Source: an uncultured Pseudodesulfovibrio sp.
GTDB taxonomy: Bacteria; Desulfobacterota; Desulfovibrionia; Desulfovibrionales; Desulfovibrionaceae
Reading direction: 5' to 3'
Length of the DNA: 64,000 nucleotides
NCBI RefSeq assembly: GCF_963662885.1
Contig: NZ_OY760055.1
Location: 320,001 to 384,000, forward strand
Both the position numbers and the translations under genes were made by a program. The notes beneath the pieces are model-generated. The model was not told the origin of the DNA. It saw only the letters and a list, made by a program, of their open reading frames with translations, and made no database searches. Of the stretch, positions 42,604-52,600 are shown piece after piece; the stretch's first letter is position 1; each line of letters starts with the position of its first letter.

Positions 42604-43314
42604 TTAGTCTTCCAGGAAGTAATCCACGCTGGTTACCACCCGGACTTTCTTGATTTCCGGCGTATACTGATCGCGGTCCTGGAGGGAGAAGTAGCCCTGG
42701 GAGGCGCGCCGGATTCCGCCCACGCGGGAGCCGGAGTCCTCGGCGAACTGCTTGGCCGCGTCCCGGGCGTTGCGCGTGGCCTCGGCGATCATGTCCGGCT
42801 TGATGCCGTTCAGGCCGGTGAAGGCGAAGGTCGGGCGGAATTCGTAGTTCTGCACCAGGAGCACGCCGCGCGAGACCAGTTCGCCCGCAACGGACATCCC
42901 CTTCTTGACCTTGGCGATGTCCCCGGTGCGCACGGTGACGACCGCCTGAGCCGTGTAACGGTGCATGGGCCGCTGGTTGGGCGAGTTGTAGCGGTTCTCC
43001 TGAACCTGGGGGGCCGCGTTCATGATGTCGGCCTGGCCCAGCCCCTGTTCCTCGAGAAAGGCGAGCACCTTTTGGCGGGAGGCGGCCAGAGCCGCGTCCA
43101 GGTCGGGCAGGGTGTCGGCGGCCACGCTGAAGCTGATGGGCCACATGGCCAGATCAGCGGGCACTTCCCGTTCGGCCAGTCCCTTGACCGAGACATAGCG
43201 GTCCATCGCCTTGAAATCGACAAGGGCTCCGGCCAGAACCCAGCAGCCGGCCACAAAGCCTACAGCCAGGAGTATGCCGGTCAACAAAGAGGGAACAAGA
43301 GGCTTGTTTTCCAT
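42604..43314 (-). CDS. SIMPL (DUF541) domain membrane-anchored protein
   Basis: 236 residues from the ATG at 43314. N-terminal membrane anchor (about 10-32), then the DUF541/SIMPL domain: YVSVKGLAEREVPADLAMW, then ALAASRQKVLAFLEEQGL, GLNGIKPDMIAEATRNARDAAKQFAEDSG, and late KVRVVTSVDYFLED. SIMPL proteins are exported and poorly understood; some assist envelope stress or signalling. Monocistronic, with a good ribosome binding site (AAAGGA). The body would be in the periplasm. Confidence 0.88.
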   Translation of the reverse strand: MENKPLVPSLLTGILLAVGFVAGCWVLAGALVDFKAMDRYVSVKGLAEREVPADLAMWPISFSVAADTLPDLDAALAASRQKVLAFLEEQGLGQADIMNAAPQVQENRYNSPNQRPMHRYTAQAVVTVRTGDIAKVKKGMSVAGELVSRGVLLVQNYEFRPTFAFTGLNGIKPDMIAEATRNARDAAKQFAEDSGSRVGGIRRASQGYFSLQDRDQYTPEIKKVRVVTSVDYFLED

Positions 43315-43482
43315 GATGCGTCCTTTTGCTTGGAATGAAATCCAGCCTGGAAGCCTACCCCGTTCGACCTGCACAGGCAAGGTGCTGAAGCAGGAGAGTG
43401 AGGTCTGTGGTTGATGAATTTTCATTTTTTCGGCAATACTATTGTCTTCGACGCAGTAAAACTAAACGACAAGGACAACGTT

Positions 43483-44028
43483 ATGAAACGATACACACTG
43501 AGTCTGGCTGCCTGCCTGTTCGTTGCGGCAATGGCCCTGGCCGCGAATGCCATGGCTGCGGACGTGTTCCCCGATGTAGCGCTCCAAGGCAAGATCAGCC
43601 CTGAACAGCGCCAGTACCTGGGCGTCCCCGAAGGCGACATCCGTCTTTCGGACATCAACGCGGACTTCGTGTTCGTGGAGGTGTTCAGCATGTACTGCCC
43701 CATCTGCCAGCACGACGCCCCCGGGGTGAACGATATGTTCGCCCGGCTTCTGGCCTCCGACCAGGCCGACAAGATCCGCTTCGTGGGCATCGCGGCGGGC
43801 AACACGCCTTTTGAGGTGGCCTTCTACCGCAAGAAATTCGAGGTTCAGTTCCCGCTCTTCGAGGACCCGGACTATATCGCCCACAAGGCCGTGGGCAACG
43901 TCGGCACTCCGGCCTACTATCTGGTCGATCTGCGCGACCGCAAACGGGAGATTCTGGTCTTCCACGAGGGCGAGATCAAGGACAAGGATGCGTTTTTGCA
44001 GAACATGCTGGATCTGGTAGGGAAATAG
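43483..44028 (+). CDS. periplasmic thioredoxin-fold protein with CPIC motif
   Basis: 181 residues from the ATG at 43483 (AAGGA upstream). Signal peptide with a hydrophobic core and AMAAD end (about 1-27), then a redoxin/thioredoxin-like domain whose active site is SMYCPICQHD (C72, C75), later NVGTPAYYLVDL with the cis-proline. The CPIC dithiol suggests a reductase or thiol-disulfide donor rather than a peroxidase. The next gene, nine bases downstream, encodes a second exported thioredoxin-fold protein, so they form a pair, possibly in oxidative defence near the oxidase genes. Confidence 0.85.
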   Translation: MKRYTLSLAACLFVAAMALAANAMAADVFPDVALQGKISPEQRQYLGVPEGDIRLSDINADFVFVEVFSMYCPICQHDAPGVNDMFARLLASDQADKIRFVGIAAGNTPFEVAFYRKKFEVQFPLFEDPDYIAHKAVGNVGTPAYYLVDLRDRKREILVFHEGEIKDKDAFLQNMLDLVGK

Positions 44029-44037
44029 GAGGGAGGC

Positions 44038-44631
44038 ATGAAACGCAAACAGCTTTTCATCCTGCTGTCATGCGGGCTGCTGGCCTGGGCCTTGCTGGCC
44101 CAGGTGGCTCTGGCCGATCACGTGGACACCTTCGATCCCGGCCGCCTCAAACCCACTGATTCGACGCTCAAGGTCAAGGTGGGCGACATGGCCCCGGACT
44201 TCACCCTGCCCGCGATCAGCGGCGGCACGGTTACCCTGAGCGACTACCGGGGCAAGAAAAACGTGGTCCTGTCCTTTGTCCCGGCAGCCTGGACTCCGGT
44301 CTGTTCGGACCAGTGGCCGGGATACAACCTGGCGCTGGAAATGTTTCACGGCCTGGACGCCGAGATCCTCGGCATCAGCGAGGACAACACCCCGTCCCAG
44401 GCCATGTGGATCAAGGCCATGCACGGCTTGGGCTTTCCGGTGCTGTCCGATTTCTGGCCTCACGGCAAGGTGGCCGGGGCGCTGGGCATTCTGCGTTCCG
44501 ACGGTATGGCAGAGCGCGCCATCGTGATCATCGATAAGCAGGGCGTCATCCGTTACATCGACGTCCACGACATCAACTCACGCCCTGACCTGGGGGGCAT
44601 CATCCACGAACTGGAAAAGCTGGCCCAGTAG
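44038..44631 (+). CDS. exported peroxiredoxin-like protein (AhpC/TSA fold)
   Basis: 197 residues. Sec signal peptide (about 1-27, ending ALA-D), then a peroxiredoxin fold with GDMAPDFTLPAI and the peroxidatic site AAWTPVCSDQWPG (C89 with Thr three residues before). No second conserved resolving cysteine in the mature part, so it is probably a 1-Cys enzyme or uses the preceding CPIC protein as its reductant. It probably removes peroxides in the periplasm. Its stop is directly adjacent to the stop of the convergent REC-STAS gene. Confidence 0.87.
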   Translation: MKRKQLFILLSCGLLAWALLAQVALADHVDTFDPGRLKPTDSTLKVKVGDMAPDFTLPAISGGTVTLSDYRGKKNVVLSFVPAAWTPVCSDQWPGYNLALEMFHGLDAEILGISEDNTPSQAMWIKAMHGLGFPVLSDFWPHGKVAGALGILRSDGMAERAIVIIDKQGVIRYIDVHDINSRPDLGGIIHELEKLAQ

Positions 44632-45348
44632 CTAGGCGTCGGTCAGCGTCTCCTTGTCCTGGTCGAACAACTCGGCATAACGGGTGATCCCAAGGGCTTC
44701 GAACACCGACCGGAAGTTGCTCGACAGACCGGCCAGGTAGATCCGCACGCCCGAGCCCTCGCTGTCGCTCAAAAGCTTGGTCAGGCCGGTGATTCCCGCA
44801 CCGTTGATGGAGGCGTTTTTCTCGAACTCGATGAGCACGGCCTCCTTGTTCATGGACACGGCCTTCTCAAAGGCTTCGGAGAGCCTGGGAATGGTCATGG
44901 CCGAGACATTGCCCCGTACGCCGATAACCACAGCCCGGTCCTTTTCCTCCAGGATCACCTGCCCCTCGCTGTTGCGCGCGATATTCATGCGCTCCTTGGC
45001 CCGCGTCAGGGCCTTTTCCAAAGCTTCGCGCTTGAGCGGCTTGTTGATGAAATCCGTTGCGTCGAGGTTCAGGGCCTGGATGGCCAGGTCCATGTCGCCG
45101 TGTCCGGTGATGACGATGACCTCGGTAGCCGGGTCTATCTTCTTGATGGCCTTCAGGGCCTCGATGCCATCCATGACCGGCATCTTGATATCCGTCAGCA
45201 CCAGCTCCGGAGACTCCCGTCGGAAGGTCTCGACCCCTTCCAGACCGTTCTCGGCGGTCAGCACCTCGTAGCCGTAGGCCGAGAGCAGAAGGGTGAACAT
45301 CTTCAGAGTGGGTCGTTCGTCGTCTATGACCAGTACTTTGTCTTTCAT
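44632..45348 (-). CDS. response regulator with C-terminal STAS domain
   Basis: 238 residues: receiver domain (1-115; VIDDE, phosphoacceptor D53 in LVLTDIKMPVMDG, Thr in VITGHGD, Lys in INKPLK) followed by a STAS domain (about 128-235; DRAVVIGVRGNVSAMTIPRLSEAF, VLIEFEKNASINGAGITGLTKLL). STAS domains are anti-anti-sigma modules that normally bind kinases or sigma-factor antagonists; the position usually phosphorylated (Ser/Thr in DxS/T) reads NGAGI, so the conserved site is absent or altered. It lies after the histidine kinase in one operon (start overlaps the kinase stop by four bases) and is the likely output. Confidence 0.9.
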   Translation of the reverse strand: MKDKVLVIDDERPTLKMFTLLLSAYGYEVLTAENGLEGVETFRRESPELVLTDIKMPVMDGIEALKAIKKIDPATEVIVITGHGDMDLAIQALNLDATDFINKPLKREALEKALTRAKERMNIARNSEGQVILEEKDRAVVIGVRGNVSAMTIPRLSEAFEKAVSMNKEAVLIEFEKNASINGAGITGLTKLLSDSEGSGVRIYLAGLSSNFRSVFEALGITRYAELFDQDKETLTDA

Positions 45349-47354
45349 GCCTTGGTCTCTCCTCGCGCGGCTTCGGCCGGAAATTCCATGCGGAAGACCG
45401 TGCCGCGCCCCTTGGTGCTGTCGATGCGGATTTCCCCGCCGTAGTCCTTGATAATGCCGTACGTGATGGCCAGGCCCAGGCCCATGCCCTGACCGGCTTC
45501 CTTGGTCGTGAAAAACGGTTCGAATATCTTTTGCTGGTCCTTCTCGTCAATACCACCGCCCGTGTCTTCCACCTCGATGAACACCCTGTCCTCGTGGTTG
45601 CCGGTGCGGATCAGGATGCGCCGGTCTCCGCCGCCGTCGGCATGGGAAACGTCGTTGATGGCGTCGCGGGCGTTGGTCACCAGGTTGAACAGCACCTGCT
45701 GGAGCCGGTTGGAGTGGGCCCGCACCGGTACGAGGCCGTCGGACAGGCCCAGTTCGAAGCGGATGTTGTCCAGCTCGAACTGCCGCCGGACCATGGACAG
45801 GACCGCGCGGACCGGTTGGTTCAGGTCCACGGACTCCACCATCAGATCGGATTTGCGGCCGAAGGATCGCAGGGTGTCGATGATCTCGGCGGCCCGATCG
45901 ACCTGGGTCGAGATCTCGTTGACCACTTCCTTGAAATGTTCCTTGGGGATATCCAGGTCTTCTTCCTGCATCATGGACAGGAATTCGCTGCCCACCTTGA
46001 TGGCGTTGAGCGGCTGGTTGATCTCGTGGGCCACGCCCGCGGACATCTCGCCCAGGGATTTCATCTTGGCGGCCTGGATGAGCTGGGCGTCCTTTTCGAT
46101 GAGTTCGGTGATGTCCGTGACCGCGATGATGATGGCCTGCTTGCCCCGGTAGGAGATGGGGCAGGCGTGCATGTTCACGAAGAAGGGCTCGCCGCCTTTC
46201 TTGTAGTGCAGCCGTTTGGGATAGTAGACGCAGCCGCCACCGCCCTCGGTGAAGAAATCCAGGCAGGCCGGGTTGTGCTCCGGGCCGAGGCTCAGGAAGG
46301 GCAAGTCCAAGAGTTCCTCGCGGGAATAGCCGTACAACTCGGTGGTCCGGGGGTTGGCGTCCCGGATGGTTCCGCTGCCGCACTCCACGACGAAGATCGG
46401 GTCCGGGCCGGAGTCGAACAGGGAGCGGTATTTCTCTTCGGACTCGCGCAGCCTGCGCCGGTAGAGCTTGATGGACCAGACCATGTTCCGGAAGGAGTCG
46501 CCGAGCTGGACCACCTCGTCGCCGGTATGCTTGCGGTAAAAGGCGCAGTCTGCGCACTTGCGGTGGGTCTCGGCGGGAGTCTGTCCGCTGCGCGACTGGT
46601 CGAAGTGCCAGCAGGGCAGGTCCGTGTTGGAAAAGGCCGGACACTCGGCGGTGTTCCAGTCCTCGCCCGAACCGAGCTTGAGCGGTATGTCGAAGTTGCC
46701 CCGGCTGATTTCGTCGGACAGTCGGGTCAGATCCGAAACCGGTTTGGAGATGTATTTGGACAGCCAGGAAGACAGGATGATGGTGATGACCACCACCGCC
46801 GAGATGAAGCCGAGAAAGGCCACCCGCAACTTGCCCACCAGGGAGTCTATGTGCCGCTTGTTCAGGCCCACGTGGACCGTGCCGATGCGGTATAGCCCCT
46901 CGTTGATGGCCGCAGCCAGGTCATAGACCTCCTGTCCGCCCAGCTCCATCAGCTTGATGGAGTCGGGTTTGCCCGGCGGCAGGGTGTTGGCGCGCAGGTT
47001 GTCGGGCAGCTGGTGGGTCAGGGTGTGGGCCAGGATGTTGCCCGACTGGTCCTCGATGAAGATGTAGGCCACCAGATCCTTGCGCTGCCTGAGCCTGGCC
47101 TCGTCGAAGATGAGCACCAGAAGCTTGGGGATGTCGTTGTCCAAAAGATAGGAGCCGCCGCGCTCGGCCACGGAATGGGCGATGGCAAAGCCGCGCATCT
47201 CGAGCTCGTTGGTCAGGGACGAGACCAGGATCCAGCGCGAGATCAGGGCGATGGCCACGGAGATGAACAGGACCGCTGCCAGCATGGAGAAAAGCAGTTT
47301 TTCGCGCAGCCCGATGCGGGTGAAACGGGCGTGCAGGCGTTCGCTGATGCTCAT
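45345..47354 (-). CDS. sensor histidine kinase with Cys-cluster in the HAMP region and a PAS domain
   Basis: 669 residues from the ATG at 47354 (GAGGG upstream). Membrane segment 1 (about 18-42), a periplasmic sensor of about 130 residues, membrane segment 2 (about 178-200), HAMP, then an insertion with four cysteines C238, C248, C267 and C270 (ECPAF, PCWHF, KCADC patterns) like those seen in delta-proteobacterial HAMP proteins and suited to a metal or Fe-S cluster. A PAS domain (about 305-420), then H443 (GVAHEINQPLN), and ATPase motifs NLVTNARDAI, DTGGGI and GMGLGLA. Overlaps both neighbours by four bases. Partner output is the REC-STAS protein. Confidence 0.92.
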   Translation of the reverse strand: MSISERLHARFTRIGLREKLLFSMLAAVLFISVAIALISRWILVSSLTNELEMRGFAIAHSVAERGGSYLLDNDIPKLLVLIFDEARLRQRKDLVAYIFIEDQSGNILAHTLTHQLPDNLRANTLPPGKPDSIKLMELGGQEVYDLAAAINEGLYRIGTVHVGLNKRHIDSLVGKLRVAFLGFISAVVVITIILSSWLSKYISKPVSDLTRLSDEISRGNFDIPLKLGSGEDWNTAECPAFSNTDLPCWHFDQSRSGQTPAETHRKCADCAFYRKHTGDEVVQLGDSFRNMVWSIKLYRRRLRESEEKYRSLFDSGPDPIFVVECGSGTIRDANPRTTELYGYSREELLDLPFLSLGPEHNPACLDFFTEGGGGCVYYPKRLHYKKGGEPFFVNMHACPISYRGKQAIIIAVTDITELIEKDAQLIQAAKMKSLGEMSAGVAHEINQPLNAIKVGSEFLSMMQEEDLDIPKEHFKEVVNEISTQVDRAAEIIDTLRSFGRKSDLMVESVDLNQPVRAVLSMVRRQFELDNIRFELGLSDGLVPVRAHSNRLQQVLFNLVTNARDAINDVSHADGGGDRRILIRTGNHEDRVFIEVEDTGGGIDEKDQQKIFEPFFTTKEAGQGMGLGLAITYGIIKDYGGEIRIDSTKGRGTVFRMEFPAEAARGETKA

Positions 47355-48574
47355 CGCGCCACCCTCATGTCCCGTTTGAACTCGGCCCAATCCGTGAAGG
47401 GAATGAACTTGCCGTCGTACAGCTTGGTGAAATGGATGGCGTCCAATCCCTGGCGGTCGTAGGGGCCGTAGGTGATGGTCAGATTCGGGCCAAGCTTGAA
47501 GTCCTTGATGGACTCGATGGCCTTGATGAATCCTTCCCGGGTCAGGTCGCGGCCCGCCCGGCGCAGCCCCTCGACCAGTATCTCGGCGTTGAGGAAGCCT
47601 TCCAGCCCGACGAAGCTCGGGGTGTCGTCCGGGTAGTAGCGGCCCAGCAGCTTGACGTAGTTGGAGGCCGAATCGTTGGCGTCATCGGACTCTACGGGCG
47701 GCGGGACCACCTGGGACATGAACACATGGGCCGGAGAGGCCCTGCCCACGCGCCAGGCCAGTTCTTCCGCGCCGACAAAGGACACGGTGTAGAAGATCGG
47801 GTTGAAGCCCTCTTCCTCGGAAAGGTTGATGAACCGGGCACAGGCCCCGTAGGTGCCGATCATGACCACGGCTTCGGCCCCGGACTTGCGGATACGGTCC
47901 AGACCGTCCTGAACGTCCAGCGTGCCACGGATGTAGGAACCGCGGGCCACGGGCTCCATGCTGAATTTCTTGAGCGCCAGCTCGGTGCCGATGAGGCCGT
48001 CGAAGCCGTAGGCGTCGTATTGGTAGAAGACCGCGATCTTGGTCAAGCCCAGATCCTCGACCATGTGCCGGACGGCGGCCATTGTCTCCTGGTAGTAGGA
48101 GGCGCGAATATTGATGACGTAACGGTTGGGCGGTTGCCTGAGCGCGTTGGCCCCGGTGAACATGCCGATGAGCGGGATGCGGGCGTCCTCGACCAGGGGC
48201 AGGGCCTTGATGGTTGTCGGGGTGCCCACGTAGCAGAACAGCGCGAAGACTTTTTTGTCGATGATGAATCGCTGGGTGTTGGCCAGGCACTGGGGCGGGT
48301 CGTAGGAGTCGTCCTCTGCCTCGATCCGGATCATGCGTCCGTGCACCCCGCCCTGCTCGTTGACGTAGCGGAGATAGGCCCTCGCGCCCTGCAGGGTCTG
48401 GGTGCCCAGATAGCCTGCGTGTCCGGACAGGGTCAGGGAGGAACCAAGAGTGATTGTGTCGTCGGTCACGCCCGGCGTTCTGCCGTCCTCGGCCGCGGTT
48501 TGCTGTGACCGGTTGCAACCGGCCAGCGTCAGCGCAAGGCAGAAAAATATGCAGAGGAGAGGGGCGTTTCGCAA
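47351..48574 (-). CDS. periplasmic binding-protein lipoprotein (Leu/Ile/Val-binding type) of a sensory operon
   Basis: About 407 residues if translation starts at the TTG at 48574, which has CGGAG seven bases upstream and yields a proper lipoprotein signal with lipobox LAGC (C20); the longer frame has no signal sequence. The body is a type I periplasmic-binding protein: ITLGSSLTLSGHAGYLGTQTLQGARAYLRYVNEQGGVHGR, then DDSYDPPQCLANTQRFI, IPLIGMFTGA, and IAVFYQYDAYG. There is no transporter permease nearby; instead the next genes are the histidine kinase and REC-STAS protein, so it probably presents a ligand to the kinase. Amino-acid or amide ligand is inference from the family. Confidence 0.85.
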   Translation of the reverse strand: MRNAPLLCIFFCLALTLAGCNRSQQTAAEDGRTPGVTDDTITLGSSLTLSGHAGYLGTQTLQGARAYLRYVNEQGGVHGRMIRIEAEDDSYDPPQCLANTQRFIIDKKVFALFCYVGTPTTIKALPLVEDARIPLIGMFTGANALRQPPNRYVINIRASYYQETMAAVRHMVEDLGLTKIAVFYQYDAYGFDGLIGTELALKKFSMEPVARGSYIRGTLDVQDGLDRIRKSGAEAVVMIGTYGACARFINLSEEEGFNPIFYTVSFVGAEELAWRVGRASPAHVFMSQVVPPPVESDDANDSASNYVKLLGRYYPDDTPSFVGLEGFLNAEILVEGLRRAGRDLTREGFIKAIESIKDFKLGPNLTITYGPYDRQGLDAIHFTKLYDGKFIPFTDWAEFKRDMRVAR

Positions 48575-48691
48575 GGTTCGGCTCCGTGTTGGGGTCGGCT
48601 GTGGAATGCAGCCACTACCCGTTACCGCCTCGTCGGCCAAAACACAAGAAGGGGCCATTTCCCCACAATGCAACATCGTTTCGGACCCCGT

Positions 48692-48714
48692 TGTCGGGGT
48701 AAAAGACCCCGACA
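48692..48714. terminator. hairpin upstream of the binding-protein operon
   Basis: Nine-pair perfect stem TGTCGGGGT (48692-48700) with ACCCCGACA (48706-48714), loop AAAAG. It lies between the fdhB end and the binding-protein start, so it could end the fdh transcript on the minus strand or sit in the leader of the next operon. Confidence 0.45.
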
Positions 48715-48824
48715 GAACATGCCTGCCGGGGTCATGAAAAACTCCGCTTGCCCCGGTGCCTGGTCAGGCGCCGGACGGTGTGGCTTACGGAGGTGTTCCC
48801 GCATGGAGCGTTCGAGATGGAGAA

Positions 48825-48853
48825 CCCCGGCGCGGGGGGAGCCCGCGCCGGGG
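48825..48853 (-). terminator. hairpin after fdhB
   Basis: Twelve-pair perfect stem CCCCGGCGCGGG (48825-48836) with CCCGCGCCGGGG (48842-48853), loop GGGAG, eleven bases after the fdhB stop on the minus strand. It is followed by TTCTCC rather than a full T run; a very stable hairpin, probably the fdhAB terminator. Confidence 0.6.
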
Positions 48854-48863
48854 GAGAGGGTCG

Positions 48864-49589
48864 TTAAGAGGACATGCGTTTGACCGGACGTCCCAGTGTG
48901 GCCAGGAACTGCTTCCTGGACAGGGGGCCGCGCCGAATGCCGGAGGCGTCGGCGGACAGGGACTCGTAGTAGCTGTCCGGATCGGTCTGCACCAGGTAGA
49001 TGACCCGCACCGAGTCGGCGTCCACCAGTTCCGCGTCGGGGAATTTCTCCGTCGCGGCAGCCAGGCGCTCCTCGGCCAGGGCCAGCATCTCGTCCCTGTC
49101 GCCGAAGTTCATGGCTCCGGTGGGGCAGGTCTTGACGCAGGCGGGCAGGAGCCCGACCTTGACGCGGTCCACGCACATGTCGCACTTCACCACCCGGCCG
49201 GACTTCTCGTCCACGCGCGGGATGCTGTAGGGACAGGCGATGGAGAAGGCGTCCTTGTCGGGTTCGTCGGCGGTCAGTTCGGTGTAGACAACGGCGCCGG
49301 TCTCCTCGTCATGGATGATGGAACCGGGAATGGTCATGGCATCCAGGCAGGGTGGCTCCACGCAGTGGCGGCACTGTTCCGGGAAGAACAGCCACTGCAG
49401 GCCGTTGTCGGTCTCCACTTCCTCGAAGCGGACCAGCTTGAGGGTCGAGCCCGAGAGATCCTTGGGGTTCTGGTGGGAGCCCCAGTTTTCGGTCTCTGTG
49501 GCGGGCAGTTTCTTCCATTGCTTGCAGGCAACCTGGCAACCACGGCAGGCCGTACACTTGGTCAGGTCGATGAAGAATGTCTTACTCAT
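48864..49589 (-). CDS. fdhB: formate dehydrogenase iron-sulfur subunit FdhB
   Basis: 241 residues with four 4Fe-4S binding cysteine sets: KCTACRGCQVACKQW near the N-terminus, then CRHCVEPPCLDA, FSIACPYSIPRV, and VKCDMCVDRVKVGLLPACVKTCPTGA. It passes electrons from FdhA to periplasmic cytochromes. No signal peptide and no membrane anchor, so it probably leaves the cell bound to FdhA through the Tat system, as in soluble FdhAB of Desulfovibrio. AAAGGAGG precedes the ATG at 49589. No cytochrome b gamma subunit is encoded, which supports a soluble enzyme. Confidence 0.96.
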   Translation of the reverse strand: MSKTFFIDLTKCTACRGCQVACKQWKKLPATETENWGSHQNPKDLSGSTLKLVRFEEVETDNGLQWLFFPEQCRHCVEPPCLDAMTIPGSIIHDEETGAVVYTELTADEPDKDAFSIACPYSIPRVDEKSGRVVKCDMCVDRVKVGLLPACVKTCPTGAMNFGDRDEMLALAEERLAAATEKFPDAELVDADSVRVIYLVQTDPDSYYESLSADASGIRRGPLSRKQFLATLGRPVKRMSS

Positions 49590-49603
49590 GTGTCATTCCT
49601 CCT

Positions 49604-52600
49604 TTACGCCTTACGGACGTTGACCATGAAGGCCTTGGTTTCAGGGATACCCGTGTTCGGGTCGCCTACGGACGGGGTCAGGATGTTGGCGGAGTCGCCG
49701 CCGTCCTTGGGCCACGACCAGCCGAAGTGCCAGGGCAGACCGACCTGATGGACGATGGTTCCCTGGACGGTGAACGGCTTGAGCCGCTTGGTCACGATGG
49801 CCTTGGCCCAGATGGAGCCGCGCACCGAATCGACCGTGACCTTTTCGCCGTTCTCGATACCACGGAGCTCTGCCAGTTCCTCGCTCATTTCCACGAAGAC
49901 CTGCGGTTCGGCCTCGATCAGCCAGGGCTGGTTGCGGGTCATGACGCCGGTCTGCCAATGCTCGGTGACGCGATAGGTGGTGCCGACCAGGGGGTACCTG
50001 GGATCGCACACGGCCTTTTCCTCGTCGTCGAACTTGAGGGCGGTCGGGTTGTGCAGGGTGTTCGAGAAGGGATGGGACTTCACCGGACATTCCAGCGGTT
50101 CGTAGTATTCCGGGAACGGACCGTCCGCGCGGCCGGGGCCGTAGAGCTGGCCGAAGCCGTTCTTGCGCATGATGAAGGCGTACTTGGTGCCGGGGGCCCA
50201 GCCGCCGTCAGGTACGTCGCCGATCCACTTCTCGCCGTTCCAGGCGATGACCGCCTTCTCCGGGTTGTAGGGGTTGCCCTTGAGATCGACCGAAGCGCGG
50301 TTGTAGAGCACGCGGCGGTTGACGGGCCAGCACCACGAGAAGTTCGGATACAGGCCGATGTTGGCCTGCTCCGGGGTCTGGGTCAGGTCGCGGCGGGCGG
50401 CCATGTTGCCCTTTTCGGTGTAGGAGTGGCAGTACAGCCAGTTGCCCGATGTGGTCGAGCCGTCGGCCTGCAGGAAGGCGAAGCTGGGAACCTGTTCGCC
50501 CTTCTTGTACATCTTGCCCTTGATCTCGATGTCGCGGGTGAAGTGGCCGTTGATCAGCTTTGCCGTCTTGTGCGGATCGAAGACCCCGTTGGTGGCGATG
50601 GCGTCCCAGGTGAGCCGGGTGATGGGCTCGGGGTACACGCCGCCTTCCTTGACGTACAGGTGCTGGATCTCCTTCATCAGCTCATACATGAGGTCGCCGT
50701 CGGGCTTCTGCCCGTTGGGGGAGTCCGGACCCTTGTAGCGCCACTGCATCCAGCGACCGGAGTTGGTGACGGAACCTTCCTTTTCGATGGACACGGCGCA
50801 GGGCAGGAAGAAGACCTCGGTCTTGATCTTGGTCGGGTCCATGCCCGGTCCTTCCCAGAACCAGCCGGTCTCGTTGGGGAAGATGTTGACGTTCACCAGC
50901 CAGTCCAGCTTGGTCAGGGCCTGCCTGGTCTTGTTGGAGTTGGCGCCCGAACAGGCCGGGTTCATGCCCCAGGACAGCAGTCCCTTGAACTGGCCCTCAT
51001 CCATCTTGTCGAACAGGCTGAGCCAGGAGTATTCCCGGGCGGACAGCGAATCGAGCCTGGGCAGATAGTTGTAGGCGACCTCGGGGTCGTCGTTCTGCCA
51101 CATGGACTTGAGCAGCGAGGCGGAGTACTTCGGGAAGTTGCCCCACCAGTTGGCCGACTTGGGATCATGGGAGACCGGGGTGTGCGCCTTGTTGTAGGCT
51201 TCCAGGGTGGGCTCGGAACCCTGCGGGGTCGCGAGGTAGCCGGGAATGATGTGGAACAGCAGGCAGTGGTCCGTGGACCCCTGAACGTTGGATTCGCCAC
51301 GCAGGGCGTTGACGCCGCCGCCGGCCACGCCGATGTTGCCCAGCAGCAGCTGGATCATGGCCATGGTGCGGATGTTCTGCACGCCCACGGAATGCTGGGT
51401 CCAGCCCATGGCGTACATGATGGTCCCGGCCTTGTCCTTTTTGCCGGTGGCCGCGTAGGTCTCGTACAGCTTGGTCAGGGCTTCCTTGGGCATGCCAGAG
51501 ATGGAAACGACCTTGTCCATGTCGTAGCGTTCGTAGTGCTTCTTGAGCAACTGATACACGCAACGGGGATCGGAAAGGGTCGGGTCCTTTTTGGGGTTGC
51601 CCTCGGCGTCCATGGCAAAAGCCCAGTTGGACTTGTCATAGGACCGGGTGGCTTCGTTGTAGCCGGAGAACAAGCCGTCTTCGAAGGAGAACTTGTCGCC
51701 GACGATGAAGGATGCGTTGGTGTAATTGACAACGTAGTCCTTGAAGATCAGGTCGTTGTCCAGGATGTACTTGATCATGCCGCCCAGGACGGCGATGTCG
51801 GCACCCGAACGGATACCCGCGTAGAAGTCGGCCTTGGCCGAGGTCCTGGTGAACCGGGGGTCGATGTGGATAAGGGTTGCGCCCTTTTCCTGCGCCCTGG
51901 TCACCCACTTGAAGGAAATGGGATGGTTCTCCGCAGCGTTGCTGCCCATGATGAGAACACAGTTGGAGTTCTGGATGTCAATCCAGTGGTTGGTCATCGC
52001 ACCGCGTCCGAACGACTCTGCCAGAGCCGCAACAGTCGCGCTGTGTCAGATACGCGCCTGGTGCTCGATGTACACCAGGCCGAGGCTGCGGAGCATGGTC
52101 TGGTAGGCCCAGCACTCCTCGTTGTCGAGAGCGGCGGATCCCAGGGAGGCGATGCCGTCGCAGCGGTTGACTACCTGGCCCTTGGCGTTCTTCTCGGTCC
52201 AGGTCTTGTCGCGGGTTTCCTTGATCCGCTTGGCGATGGTTTCCATTGCCCAGGACAGGGAGACCTTCTTGAATTCCTTGGAATAGGGTGCCCGGTACAG
52301 GACGGAATCCGGACGGCGGTCGTTGTCGCCCAGCTGCCAGATGGAAGCGCCCTTGGCGCACAGCGAACCCTCGCTGATCGGATGATCGGGGTCACCTTCC
52401 ACGTTGACGGCCTTCATGTCCTTGAGGGACGTGTTCACGACCAGGCCACAGCCCACTGCGCAGTAACAGCATACGGATGTGGTCTGCTTGCTCCATTTCG
52501 GGTCCAAAGCGGCGGCGTAGTTCGGCAACGTCGCCGTCTTGGCCTTGCAGCCGAACCCCAGGCCGCCGAATGCCGTGGCCGTGGCCGCGACAGCGGAGAG

